Source: Dysidea avara (Eukaryota > Porifera > Demospongiae > Dictyoceratida > Dysideidae). Taken from it: 64,000 bases of DNA. Below, in pieces: positions 11,505 through 24,000 of the stretch (the stretch's first letter is position 1; the number at the start of each line of letters is the position of its first letter). The translations under genes and the position numbers were made by a program. Location of the stretch: positions 25,395,053-25,459,052 of the forward strand of contig NC_089274.1 of NCBI RefSeq assembly GCF_963678975.1, in the 5' to 3' direction. The notes beneath the pieces are model-generated. The model did not search any database. It worked only from the letters and a program-made list of their open reading frames with translations, and was not told the DNA's origin.

Positions 11505-13320
11505 CTATACATGTTTCTGCCTCTGTTTAGCTATACATGCTTCTCCACACATTATCCCACAAAGGCTTCCCCTATTGTCTGGCTTTGTTTGATCATGGGA
11601 GTATTTAGAAACAGCATTCTTCATGCAGACTGCAAAATCATCACAGTCAAACTTGTGTAGTTTGTAGTCATAGTCACCCAATGTTGATGAATCCCAGATG
11701 GCCTCAAGGGCGGATTTAAGGGGGTGCTTTAGGTGCTGAAGTACCCCCCTCCCAAATTTTACCATGTGCAAGCTAGGAAGCTTCTAGAAGTTGTAGTATA
11801 TAGGTGCACTTGCATATGCATGGGTAATGAAAAGATGGAAAGAGGAGGGAGAATGGCTAATCTTTATTACTAAGAGGGGTTCAAATTACACTTTTGGTGT
11901 GAGACTTAACCTAAAAGCTGCTAAAAATCGAAATACTCTATTAGAACAGTCAGCTACTCTAATAGAACATCCATCATAGTGTGTTTTTTCAAGAAGTTGC
12001 CAGTGCGCTTTCTTGATCTGTGCACTGCTATCTTAGCATTGCTCCAAACATCCTGCCATATACTAATCACTTTCTGAGAACAACTTCTGTCAAATAGTTT
12101 AATATTAGTATAGTATTTTCAGTTGTTACCACATTGATGCTTGGGTTGACATGCTTAAGTAAAACAGTTAATTTCTTAGCATGTATACAGTTAACAAGGC
12201 TGTATATAGTAGCTATCTGAGAACTGTTTGTTTTTGCTTTATCAGTATTAAAGTTCCATGCTACATTTATCTGAATCTACACCATCAATTGAAGCTAATA
12301 AAACTCCCAAACCCCTTGAAGCTCAACTTTATAAGCTCAAATGATACCACAGCATTTATGCTGTCACATTATAAGGGGGTTAGTTGTGGCCAAAAACTAG
12401 TTGTATATGTAAGTGACTTTGGACTCTGGTTATATGGTGATGGGGTCATATAGTTGTAAAAAGTCAGATTGATATAGTAACAGAACAGTCTGTAGCTATA
12501 TATATCTACTACAAAGCTGAAGTTATTTTTGTGTGCATTATAAATCTCTACAGTGACCTTAAGATCCAACCCTGTGTATGTCTTTGACAATCCATTGTTA
12601 TGTAATCCAATAGCATTTAAAAGTGTAGTTCTGTTTTGCTAAAGTTGCTTATAACTGAACTCATCCATCTTGTACCCCCACAATCTTTCAGCACAATAGT
12701 GTGTTTGGTTAAAAATAGCTTCCAGATTCAATCTTGTGACAGCTATATTCCAAAAATTTCCAGACGGAACATTCACTCCAGACCCCCCTAGCTGGAAAAT
12801 TCTACGTATGCATACTCTATGCACTGATGGTGAGTGTATACTTGCCCTCTCAAGCCCTCTCTTCATTGTTACTGTTTGGACATTATAGTTTGCCCGCAGC
12901 CATTGCAACTGTTCTGGAATAATGGTGTCATTTCATCATTATTACACTTAGGTGACTAACAATGCTTTACAAGCATTGTGAATCACTTAAACAAAGTGGC
13001 ATCATTTTTCAGTCAAAAATATTGCCAAATTTTAATGCTGTGAGTGTGCTTCGCACACTATAACTAGTTGTATTAACCAGTTGTCACTTTTCTTAGCCAA
13101 CCAACCATGATGTTAGCACCCCCCTTCTGAAATCTTAGATCCGCCCTTGGGTCTTTAGAAGATGATAGTTAAGTGTTCCATAAAGCCGGAGAGTTTGCCT
13201 TGAATCTGTTGATGTTGAGGCTGGAGTAAGCATTTTCCACAATTCTTCCAACTTCATGGTGTGTGAAATAATCTACTCCAACCTTCCAGTGGGATCCAAC
13301 AACATTTTTTTTATCAGTAA
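11505..13320 (-). pseudogene. Unidentified gene remnant split by an insertion
   Basis: Two minus-strand coding-like pieces flank a repeat element. The upstream piece (about 13150-13320) reads VGSHWKVGVDYFTHHEVGR then IVENAYSSLNINRFKANSP and ALWNT, then breaks. The downstream piece (about 11510-11705) reads AIWDSSTLGDYDYKLHKFD, CDDFAVCMKNAVSKYSHD and GSLCGIMCGEAC. The composition looks protein-like and D-C-D-D-F-A recalls transglutaminase-like Cys-peptidase folds, but I do not recognise the family. The pieces are probably one former exon region. Confidence 0.4.
11706..13150. mobile_element. Probable DNA transposon remnant with short TIRs
   Basis: The left end reads CAAGGGCGGATTTAAG and the right end CTTAGATCCGCCCTTG, 16-bp inverted repeats with one mismatch. 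Adjacent GGCCT and GGTCT could be a decayed 5-bp duplication. The interior has unassigned minus-strand frames (for example 12639-12908) and two copies of the dispersed CTCTA-TTAGAACAGTCA motif near 11935. Similar ends occur near 13745. The superfamily cannot be fixed from sight. Confidence 0.5.
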
Positions 13321-14195
13321 GATAGGCAGTTGAGGCTGTTGAAGAGGAGTTGATGCATTATGATATATAGCTAGCTATATCTAAATGCTCGGTAGCCACA
13401 AAAGAAAAGATTATCATGCATGCAATGCATGATAGCTATACTCATGCATATTGCGATCAGTCTTGATTTAATGCAAAAGTAAAAGTGTTTTGATAAACTG
13501 AAATTCTATTATTTCCACTGAAAAACTGCTTAAAACACTCAGATTCATCTTTAGAGGGCCTAATTTTCAAAAATTTCCTGAAGGGCATGCCCCCAGACTC
13601 CCCGGCCTAGGCTAGCATGCAAACCACACTAATGTAGTCATTATTCCAAATAGCTAATTTTGACCATGGATACTACATGAATCTTACCATTAGGGCGTTG
13701 TGAGAAGGCTTGGTATCTTCTAATGTCTGGCTAGTTACCTATGTCCCTGCCCCCCCTTTCAAAAAATCCTAGATCCGCCCCTGCTTATTTTATTTTTATT
13801 TTTTTTGTACATGAGTGGAGCACTGCATGAAAGCATAACGGTGTTTATAGTGGGATATAGAATAAATGCGTGGTCGGGAAATATACCAGTCTGACGGCGC
13901 CCGCCCCATTGCATTACTACATGCGGAGGGCGCCAGACTAATTAGGTGTTAATATAAACGCACGTACGTACGTAGCCAGCTCCACCCCCGCACACGATGG
14001 AACGAGTAACATCGCTATAGTGGTGAATATCCCAACCTGACTGCCCATGTTGGTTGCTCAGTAATGGTAGCACTTATACGCGCGCCTCAAATTTTGCATT
14101 ATCATTTTACGCGAGCCCCCACACGCTTGTTGCTAGGATACTGCTAAGAATACGGTGGGATACACGCGTGCGTTTTCGCCTATTTTCTACTCATA
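13321..14195. other. Intergenic sequence upstream of CD225 gene 2
   Basis: Holds a fragment with the CCTAGATCCGCCCCTG end motif near 13765 and GC-richer DNA with several ACGT and GCGC steps at 13870-14190. That rise in GC and CpG just before the ATG at 14196 fits a promoter. No TATA box was identified. Confidence 0.4.
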
Positions 14196-17100
14196 ATGGC
14201 ATCTTCTGGTGAGCAGTCTAATCGTGTTGTCATCTTCATCATGTTGCTCATATATGCGTTGTTTGCGTGCAGGGCCCTTTGCCTGCTATTTTGCTGTTAT
14301 GTAATTGCTAACATAGACAGCCTACCATATTATCACCACGGTGTCGAACCCTCACCCCTCAAAGTATATAGATTCCAACCAGACTACTGAGAAATCTAAC
14401 CATTTGTAAATACATGTCCTCAGTGAGTTTAAGCATGCATGTACACATGTAGCATACGCATGGTTATGGTTTATATTATTCATGTTATTAACATTGTGAT
14501 TGCCAGAACAATACAACCAACCAAGGGAAAGAACATTTAGTAACACAAGTAACGAAAATACAATCAACGAAAACAGGATCAATGAAAACACAAACAATGA
14601 AAATACAAGCAATGAGAACATAAGTGAGTATATGTGCAAATGTACTACTGTAGCTATACATGCATTTTGTAATACACGTATATATCCAATATGTTATACA
14701 GCTGCCGCCAGTCCTCCAATACAGTACAAAGATTTGTATCCTGATCCACCACCATCTTACGAAGAATACTGCAGCGAGATAGCGGATGATGGTCAGGGCC
14801 AGACACCTCAAGAACCAATCCAAACACAACCACAATCACATAGAGTACAGGTACTTGTAACATGAACTACCGTACAGTGGGATATGTTAGAGGGGAAATA
14901 TTTCACGAATGACCACTATCCAAAATTTCAAAGTAGTGTTTTTTTGCTTAGGATTCTTCAATGCCCATTTTGACCAAGCTGCATATTTCGAAGAGGAAAA
15001 TTTTCATGGATGGCTGCAAATCTGCGAAAGTTGCAAAATTTTCTCCTTGGAAAAAATTGCTATGGTATATATCCCAATGTATGCAAAATATTTGCTATGT
15101 TTTCACGAAATAAACTATGACTGGCCGAAAGTGTAAAGGCTTCATTTACAATGATTATATTGTGTCTATCAAAATGGGTAATGAATAAAAATATATGAAG
15201 GTACAGTTTGCAAACAGAATCACACAATCCATAAGTTGTTCATGTGAATGTATGCTACTGTACAACAGGAAATTTTTGACAAAAGAGAAAGCTGATAAAT
15301 TGCAACTTTAAATTTGTCAAATGTCGCTTTTAAAAACAGTGTTCAGATGTATTTCTGGAGTTTCTGCATCGATTTGTGAAAGCTGATGAACTGTGGATTC
15401 ATCAACGTTTCCTTCCATCAAAATTTCCTGCTATGCAGTACACAGTAAAACATAGAGAACTAAAGATTTATGACTTATGAACCTACATTAATGATTCAAA
15501 ATAAATGTAGAGTTTGACTCCAACAGCTCTGGCTTCAAACATTCTACCTCTGAAAGTGTAAACCATTATTTTTGTAGAGGAAATGAACCAAAGTTCCTGG
15601 TCACAGTTGAAATGACTGTATAGTATCAAGAGCTAGGTTCCACCCTAAGTTATATACAATAACAGTACGTACGTGATGTGTGGGATTGTGCAGTTCTATA
15701 GGACTTGGTACAATGCATGGTTCCTCTGTTATCCAAACTCTCTGGGCCCCATAAAATTGAACCCTTTCATTTATTTACAGAGCCCTGCTTAAACTCACAC
15801 ACTTTAGACAAAATACTCTAATAGAAGAGAATATTTGGTTATTTGATTGCCAGATAAAATGAAGGGACTACCGTGCCTTGTTTGCAGTAAACTCTCTGAA
15901 TTAAAGTACTCAATAGAACAAAAACCATCATAATGTTACAGACAATGGCTGGCTACAGTGCAACAGGTCTGGTTCCACACGTTTTAAGTGAGATGTCCAT
16001 CACAAAAATCTTTACTTGAGTCCATGGTAGGTATAAAGATTTCACTGTATTCTAATTATTTCCCTCAGGTAATTGATGTTCAGCAGCAGCAGTTACTGAA
16101 TGGTGTACCCGAGCTGTTGTGCCTGTCCTCAATTGGTCTGTCAGTTTTGTGTCTCTTCATATGCCCCTGTGTACTAGTGTGTACCCTACCTGCCATTGGT
16201 GCATCAACAGCTGTAAGTCTGTGTGTTTAATAGATGCACACACAGTATAAATACCCTGTGTTAAGGATGTGCTGTGCACACTGCAGAACAAGTACCCATT
16301 TTGTTAGTGCACTGCTATACAAAAGCTAGAGTATTATATCACTAAAATTTTAATTGTTAATCATGAGCACCCAAGTTTAAATCCTGTTCATCTGTATCCT
16401 GTACTTGCTACAGTACTGAATTGAGCAGTTTACTAGCTAAAGCACCACCATGAGTGTGCTATGGAAAAAATAGCAGGAAGGCGTGGGTAAGAGACTAATA
16501 CAGTACAAGGCGAAGCTGAGTGCTTGAGACCACACCAGAGTGCTTTTTTTTTCATATACAAGCATGACGGTGCTTTGACTGGTTTAAAGTGCTTTCTGGT
16601 CATCTTTGTTCAGAGCATTTGTACACTTGAACCACGTCAGTTTTCAGCCATCAGACAACCAGTAAGTGTCTATATAGTATAAGTTTGGTTTATAAAACAA
16701 ACGTTTTGGCTACTTCTGGCGATTTTAAATGTTACCCACTTGAACAACAGCTCTGTATTTTCCTTTCAGTGCTGTATGGAAATAATAGCACTCTTACTTA
16801 TTTTATCTTCGCCCACGCAATTGCTTTAATGAATAAAAAAGCTGGACATGTAAAGCTGTAGGGTCTAATAAAAAAAATCAAGTATTCCTGAATACTACAC
16901 ACTAATAGCTATACCTTTGTGACATATGCTATACTGGACCACATGACATGCTGTTGACAACTCCAACAGCAATGATACACGCTGTACCCATATAAAGGCC
17001 TGACAAGAAAAGGCTACAAACTCCATTGCATTCATGGTGTGATTTCTTGCTGATAAAAACACTGTGTGAACTGGCAAGATATGCAACCTTACAAGTACTT

Positions 17101-17348
17101 CAGTCCATATCTCACCAAGTGAATATCAAGTTGTATTTGTTTCAGCCGTAGCTGAAAGTACATATACAATTAAATGTCTGTCATGCATATTGTTTTTTTA
17201 ACAGGCAAAATCTGAACTGATCAACGGAAATGTTAAGCGTGGAAAATTTAATCTCTGTTTAGCAACAGTGTTGGATATAACAGCTGTGATTGTGGCAGTG
17301 ACCTTAATAATAGTATCAATAATTGTTAACAAATATGTTAATGTGTGA
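14196..17348 (+). CDS. CD225/dispanin-like two-pass membrane protein, gene 2
   Basis: Five exons: 14196-14208, 14507-14623, 14702-14850, 16069-16212, 17205-17348 (188 aa, phases 1,1,0,0). Exon 1 is MASS plus one base. Exon 2 is an Asn/Glu-rich repeat built from T-x-N-E-N units. Exon 3 has the motif DPPPSYEEY (a PPxY site) and a Gln-rich tail. Exon 4 carries the first hydrophobic segment (LLCLSSIGLSVLCLF then CPCVLVCTLPAIGAS) with several Cys. Exon 5 starts AKSELINGNVKRGKFN and continues with the second hydrophobic segment to the stop. Exon phases and the A-K/R start of the last exon match genes 1, 3 and 4. The loop is the most divergent: NGN replaces the usual GD and the GAxx motif is lost. 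The first coding ATG has a G four bases on, an acceptable start context. Confidence 0.75.
14851..16068. other. Intron 3 of CD225 gene 2
   Basis: About 1.2 kb without a repeat I can delimit. It has two copies of the dispersed motif (CTCTAATAGA near 15815 and CTCAATAGAACA near 15908). An open frame at 14909-15136 has no recognisable domain. Confidence 0.4.
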
Positions 17349-17806
17349 ACCATCAAACTTGTACCACCTTATAAATGAAATATGACAGTCGCTTTTTGTA
17401 AGGATGAATAATCTCAATATATCACTAATGTTATCAAGTGCACTAAATCTTTTGGTAACATACTTCTTGTCATGCATATACTTGTAACCATGTTTGGGAG
17501 GTAGAGGAGCTACTGTATTAGACATCGCTATCTAAATGAGGTGGTCATATTAAATGCGTTGCCACTAACCAACCAACCAACACTTCACTACACAACTGAA
17601 CTATTTTGGTGGTGTAAGATAGTAAATACGATGTAACTCTTCAAATCTCCACCTCATCCAATGGGTTGCCTTTTACACATTAACTTGTGTACCAAAAAAT
17701 TGAACATCTGCAAATGTACATATACCAGCATAAGAGTAAACAATGACACAATACTATTACTCTGTCTTGTTTGTAGTTTAGATACAATTTTTAATGTTTG
17801 TGGCGG

Positions 17807-19963
17807 TTATGAGGCTGCTACAGCTATTATCCATAATACCCAAACAACAACACCGAAAATGACAGCAGCAATGTTGAGGTAGAGAGCCGTCCTTGCGTGT
17901 TGAAGAGCGACAACACGATCACCTCGCAATCCTTCCTCCCTAGCCTGTATAGCAAGAGACATTTATAAATCAACCCGCACTGAAAAATATTCCATTGTGA
18001 TGTGTACACAATGTTAATGTCAACAAGTAAGCACATCACAGTAACTACATAATTATTGCTATAGGGCTCTCAGTTTTGATTAATTTATTAATTGATTAAT
18101 CATCAATCAGTAAACTGATTATTCTATAAGTAGCAAACACCATGCATATACACTTAATCAATACTGTGTACAGTATAGTAGTGGTAGTCTACACACCATC
18201 TAGCACAATGTTACAGTGGGCAAAACGAGAGTTGAGCAAATGGTAGCAGTTGATTAGTGGCTAGGTTACAATTAGTAGTTTAGCTGGCAACACTAGCTAT
18301 TGTTGTCAGCACTTACAGGTTACAATATGGAGTGTTTAAGAGCCCAGGATCTGTCATGGATGTTGCTACTAAATGGTGAGCCAACCATTAGTGACAGCAA
18401 TGCTTCATTCTCTTACTGAAATTGCTCCCTTTAAGCTGCTCACTAATTACAGTTTTAGATTACAAAATAATAAACCAATTATATTTTTTTCATTGATTAA
18501 TCACGACAGCCCTAATAAATGCAATAATTTTTTTTTTAGGTATTAAGTCAAGTGATTAATAGGAATAACTACAAAGTGAATTGCAAAAATGCAGGTTTTT
18601 CCTGTAGCGCATTACAAATATCTCAATGTACCTGAACAGAAAGGAAAATTGCAGGAATAGTGCAGATAAGGGCAAAACAGTTGAAGAAGATGCACAATAT
18701 GGTCAGCACAATTGATAGTACAGTGTAGTCAGGAACACCAGTTCCGGTCACAAGAACTGCTGTGGTGGTCACCTGAGGCTGAGCTGTCACCACAACAACA
18801 TTGCTCTAATGAGGGAAGAATATAACACAATGATAAATGTCAATACAACAAAACCATCTACCTAGTATCACAGGACATGCGTGCATGAGTGAGTGTGTAC
18901 TTTGTGTACATGTGCACATATTTGTGAACTAGTGCAAGATATTTGCATGTGGTGTGCATGCATGTGTGTGTGCGTGTGCGTCCGTGCGTATAACACAAGA
19001 ATCTCATACACACTACATGCATATCTCTTGGGACCCCTAGTTTGCACATTTCTAAATTTCTTTTTATTGTCCCAATATTATCAACACCATCCAAAGAATG
19101 GGTCATCAAAGTTTCAGCCTGTTATGGTGAGTGGTTTTGGAATTATAGTGCTAAACAGTAGGAAGAGCAAAGAAATCCATTTGTAAAGCGACCATACTGA
19201 AAATAAACTACAGGCACTTAAATTCACAGCCATAACTTCTGTTTGCATTAGTCAGTTGGGATTTAGCTTTAAATGCTCACCATGAATTGGTGAATCGACC
19301 AAGATATAGTTTTGCCCTTTAGTCACTTGTGCATACAAGTATGAAGGCATTTCAAATGAAGAAATGACAATGATCTTGTTTACATCTACTGCATGATAAA
19401 TAAACGCATTTACCATTGGGACTACAGAAATGGAACAAAAATACTGAACTCTCCATGACCACACAAATAAGATGGTGTATAGGTTTAATGGCTATATTGG
19501 CTAAATTAAAACTTGCATATTATTTTGTTTGTAGCATGAGCAATTTCACCCTATCTTTAATTTTGTTTTTCTTTAAAAGTATGCTTGTGAAAACTAGGCG
19601 GATGAGATGGTCACATTATACACTCTACCTGTACACTGTGTTAACTCACTTGTGCCTGCTGCTGTGGTTGTGGTCCCTTGTCATTAATAGAGTAAGGAGG
19701 AGGAGCTTGTTGGGGATATCCCTGGGGTGGTGGTGGATTATACCCAGATTGGTCAGGGGGATACCCTGCCTGAGGAGGAGGATATCCTCCCTGTGGAGGA
19801 GGATAACCTGCTGCATCTGGTGGAGGATATCCTGCCTGGGGTGGGGGATATCCCGCATCTGGTGGGGGATATCCCGCATCTGGTGGGGGGTATCCCCCTT
19901 GTGCTGGGGGGTATGCCGCATCTTGAGGAGGATACCCTGGTTGTGGTGGTGGATATTGCTGAT
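17807..19963 (-). CDS. CD225 membrane protein with YPPP repeats, gene 3 (5' exon missing)
   Basis: Three minus-strand exons: 19963-19650, 18805-18632, 17944-17807 (at least 208 aa). The first begins in phase 1, so a short start exon lies upstream but was not found. Exon 19963-19650 is a Pro/Tyr/Gly/Gln repeat with about eight YPPP-(D/Q)-AG units ending APPPYSINDKGPQ, a PPxY site. The next exon has VPDYTVLSIVLTILCIF and FALICTIPAIFLSVQ, the first membrane segment. The last exon has RGDRVVALQHARTALYLN (CD225 loop) and a second segment ending IIAVAAS. The last two exons are very close to gene 4, so the pair looks like a recent duplication. The gene converges on gene 2, with 458 bp between the stops. 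Antisense frames over the repeat exon are artefacts. Confidence 0.8.
18061..18515. repeat. Possible hAT-type MITE in an intron of gene 3
   Basis: Left end AGGGCTCTCAGTTTTGATTA and right end GATTAATCACGACAGCCCT form an imperfect inverted repeat with GATTAATC cores. It resembles hAT elements ending in AGGGCTGTC. No clear 8-bp duplication was found. Confidence 0.4.
19060..19500 (-). repeat. Dispersed repeat, partial copy of the 53.3-54.0 kb element
   Basis: Read on the minus strand it matches 53490-53930 with many substitutions, for example the stretches around TCTGTAGTCCCAA and CATTCTTTGGATG. It lies in the intron of gene 3 between the Pro-rich exon and the membrane exon. The terminal repeats of the better copy are not obvious here. 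Confidence 0.55.
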
Positions 19964-20240
19964 CTGTAAAATGAGAAGTCAACTTAGAACGAATTCCTAC
20001 TGTCAATAAACAGATGCATACATTACAGACAAAAACATATGCACGCATACACATCACATGCACACATGTCACACATGTATGCAGCACACATGTATGCAGC
20101 ACACATGCATATACACACTATACTTACAATTGTTACTGGTACACCATATATTATAGAAACCTGGTCACTATCTGGCTAACTTGAACTCTAGAAGTCTCCT
20201 GTTTACAAGCCACACATGTAAGCAGAAAGGTTGATTCCAC

Positions 20241-21083
20241 CATAGATAATAGAGTACTTAAAAGGGATAGGAAACGCAATAACGTGACGTCACAAAATAC
20301 ATACACTTCTATTGGAATTTCGTGTATTACGTCACGAACATACTCGTTACGCTTGCTGCGCTTGTATCAAAGAGAAACAAATTGTTGTAACGACAGAATT
20401 TTGTAACCAACGACTGTGAAACTTCGCTACAGTGAACTCAAGTAAGTAATCGAGGGAAATAGGATGGTACCAACCCTCAAGGAAGTTATATGCAAAATTA
20501 AAGGAGATTGAAAGTGAAAAAAACGGCCCAAAAATTACTTTAAACCACTTTATTTTCTTCGTAAATATATTCTATCCTTTTAACTGTGATAAACCTATTC
20601 CTTACCATTTAACAGAGGGAACCAGAGGAAATATCGGAGCAAAACAGGAACTGTTGCTTGAAGAAACGACTAAGTATCTTCCATTTTTAACCAAAAGTTT
20701 AAACCACCTTGCAGTACAACGCAACGGTAAAAGACTGTGTTGGTGACACGCCTAGCTTACCACAAGTTTCGAAAGTGGAACCGGCTATAAAAGAAGCGGT
20801 ATGAACGAGGCATGAAGGTACTATGAGCGAAAGTGTGACAGCGTGTAACAACCACGGTTAATGCGATACGCTTTGTTACAAAATCTACGGTCTGAATTCT
20901 CTCGCCAAAATCTCTCACACAGGCCTAAATACTTGCTGTAGTCTGTTGGATTACTATTTACGCTGCTTAGAACACTAATTCTCATGCTTGAGCACAAAAC
21001 TGTCTTGTCCTATCAAGTCACGCGTAACGGAAATCAAACCGGAAATCGCCTGCGTTTCCTATCCCTTTACTCTATTATCTATG
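20241..21083. mobile_element. 843-bp element with TIRs and 7-bp duplication
   Basis: Left end CATAGATAATAGAGTA (then CTTAAAAGGGATAGGAAACGC) and right end GCGTTTCCTATCCC (then TTTACTCTATTATCTATG) are inverted copies. ATTCCAC flanks both sides at 20234-20240 and 21084-21090; counting one terminal G gives an 8-bp duplication. No transposase-like frame. The interior is GC-richer with CpG and GTGACGTCAC/TTACGTCACG boxes. Confidence 0.75.
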
Positions 21084-24000
21084 ATTCCACATGTCTGTAT
21101 AACAGGGCATACAGGTTCACACCAATTTAGTACCCACTGTACCAAATTCCTTTGCATCAGTCAACCAAAGAACAACAGTTTTGGTATAAACATTAAGACT
21201 CAAACGATTAGTCGAATATTCGGATTAATATTCGGATTACTATTCGTTTGCTTTGTAGCCGAATAATAAAATTAACAAACGATTATTCACACGTGATCAT
21301 TTATCTGGTGATACGTGATTAGTTGTAAGTAATTAACGAAGTGAAGATGATGCTAATTAAAGTAACAAAGAGGAAAGGACTATGGTGATAAAGTGAAGAG
21401 TAGTAATAGAATTGGGCAGCCACTAATTGGTGAAGATGTACTAATTCTACGGTGAATTGCCGTAAATGCAAGACTTCGTACGGATTTGTGGCTTACTCCA
21501 GGTACTTCTACTTTGTTACAAGCACTTTCTATCACAGTATTGCTGTGATAATCCTTTCAGAAAGGGAATTACGGCATCTCTTTCTTAGTAAAGTTATTCA
21601 TACGAAGCCACAAAGCTGTTTGTGGTTATTTGTAGGCTTCTTGGTAGTGTTTGGCCACCTTAATTACTGAATTGCAATGAACCCTTACGGGATTATTCGA
21701 CTAATTTCATTAGAGCTGAGCGAATATTCAAATACAGTAAACCAGTGTTCGTTTGAGCCTTAATAAACATAGATAATATATACTTCCGGATATGTTCGAA
21801 GGTATATATTATCTATGGTATAAACCACAGGATGGTGGTGTCAGTTCAATTGTAATCTAGAGTATGCTTAGAATCTAGCAGTAGATTTAGACTCACAATA
21901 AATCACACCAGCTTCCATCCTTGCTGAAAGCCATTAGGTTGACTTGAATACTCGAATAGGTAATAATGTTCTATGAGGAAAATGTTATAATACCTCTGTC
22001 AAAGTTTAGGCTCTTAGCAGGATTAGAACATTTGTTCAATATTCAAAATGTAGAATAAGTAGTTTGAATTACAATGGAATAGTATACAGGAAAGACCACA
22101 AATATTTTTAGTAGACATGAAATCTGGAGAAAGATCAAGAGCAAGCTTTAGCAAGTCTAGAAGTGAAACTCAGAACAACAGTACTGGTAAAGACAGAAGT
22201 GTTTACATGAAATGAAGCTGTGTAGTGATTTAGTTTATGACAACCATAATTTGATCACATAAGAATGTGACATGTGCTTAATTAATTAACCCATTCATGG
22301 CCAAACTCTCAGGGACCACTGGTTGAATTGTCAAATCGCTTCATACTAACTGTCCAATACACAGAACTACTTAGTAACCATATATCTAAATACTTACTAT
22401 AAACTAAGGAGGTCGACTATGCTGTTTTTGTTTACATAACCGTAACTGTAACCACAACAAAGTTATCAAGGTCTAAACTTTGGTAAATGCCAGCCTGAAC
22501 AAACAATGGATCCCAAATAACTATGCTGTGTAGCTGGCCGTTATTAAGTTAAACCTGCATAGTCCAAAAAACTGAATACACACTCACTGTAAGTGTACAT
22601 CTTATGGCTACACAATTTATGTCATTCTACTTGTAACTATTAAAACGATACCTAGGGTTTCACCCTAACGCTAAACAGTGAGGCCAAAACTAGCCATGTA
22701 AGTAACTTTTTTGGTAAGGAAACATGCAAACCCTTTACATGTACCTTTACAAAATGATCCATAACTCACTCCTATCAAACTTTCGGCAACTTCAATTGGC
22801 TTTGTCATTATATCAGGCCATGCATGACTGACATGATTAAACCCACAATCAAAATTGAACACATGACAAGAACTTTGGAACTCGAAATGCAAGTAGTTGT
22901 TGTTCATCTCGTTACAACACTCATTTAAACTTCTCCAAATAACCGATTGAACAGACCTTCGGTCAATGTGTAGTTTTAGGCTTTAGGACAAGTGTGACCA
23001 GTCATGTCTGCCATAGAATTACTAACATTTGTGACCAGATCTGCAAATAAATGTATTTTTTGAATTCCATTTCCTTTATTTAGAATGGTCAAATGAAGTT
23101 TCAGCCTAGAAGCCAAGAGTTATGGTGCTACAAGATCAGTGATAATGTGGAAGATGAACCACAGGTGCTCAATAAAACAATTATAACTTTAAAAAGTAGT
23201 CTTGTATGGAGATGTAACTGGCATCACGTTTTCCACACACAGGTAAATCCATTTTACTGGGTAAGTCATGTCTTACACATCCTTCCTATGACCAAGGCAA
23301 AGGCAAACACTGCGAGAAAAAAATAAGAGTAAGCCGCACGTCCTATGCAAGGAAAACAAATGCTCATATTGAGACACTGACATGAAACAAAGATAATTGA
23401 ATTCCTCTTGCTTTGGGAATACGATGATTGCCATTAGCGCCTTCCTTCATCACGAAACAAGTACTCAAAGATTTTTTTTAAATTAATAATTCATAAGAAT
23501 TTCACTCCATTCAGCAGCATTGTGTTTAATACATTCTACTAAATTAAGCTTGTGTGACATGTGGGGTACTTGCAGATGTACTCATACTAATTCTATAAGC
23601 CTGGAACACTAAGCCTGGTGTACTTAAGATAAGAATATACGTAGGGTTACAGTTGAATTATAAAATTGATTTGATGGGAGCCTAAAAGTATGATGTATAT
23701 ACAGGTAACAATATTGTACAGTAACTATATAATTGTATAAAAGATGATTTGTTACCCTGTTATAAGGTGGTTTCAGGTTTAAAACCATGTCAGTAGTGAT
23801 CCTGATGGTAATTCAGGTTCTATCTGGATATGGTCTAGTTGAATTAAAACTGAGGCATGAGTCAAGTTACATTTCGGCCACATCACATGTCGCTTTTATA
23901 TTACAGTGGGACCTCAATTATCCGAACAGTATAAGTGACTGCTCTATTAGAGTATTTCGTCATTAGGTGAAAGTAAGTGTATGTTCTATTAGAGTAGTTG

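Noticed and set aside
14352-14835. Hydrophobic minus-strand frames with repeated VFSLLVFSL text
   Set aside because: Antisense of the NEN-repeat exon of CD225 gene 2 and its neighbour exon.
18893-19186. Cys-rich plus-strand frame
   Set aside because: Produced by a GTGTGTGCG microsatellite tract and a dispersed repeat.
19416-20009. 197-aa plus-strand frame rich in Trp/Arg/Gly/Ile
   Set aside because: It is the antisense shadow of the YPPP repeat exon of CD225 gene 3; repeat DNA stays open in several frames.
20101-20150. Candidate start exon of CD225 gene 3 before a GTAAGT site
   Set aside because: The ATG reading hits a stop after four codons and the phase that fits has no start codon.
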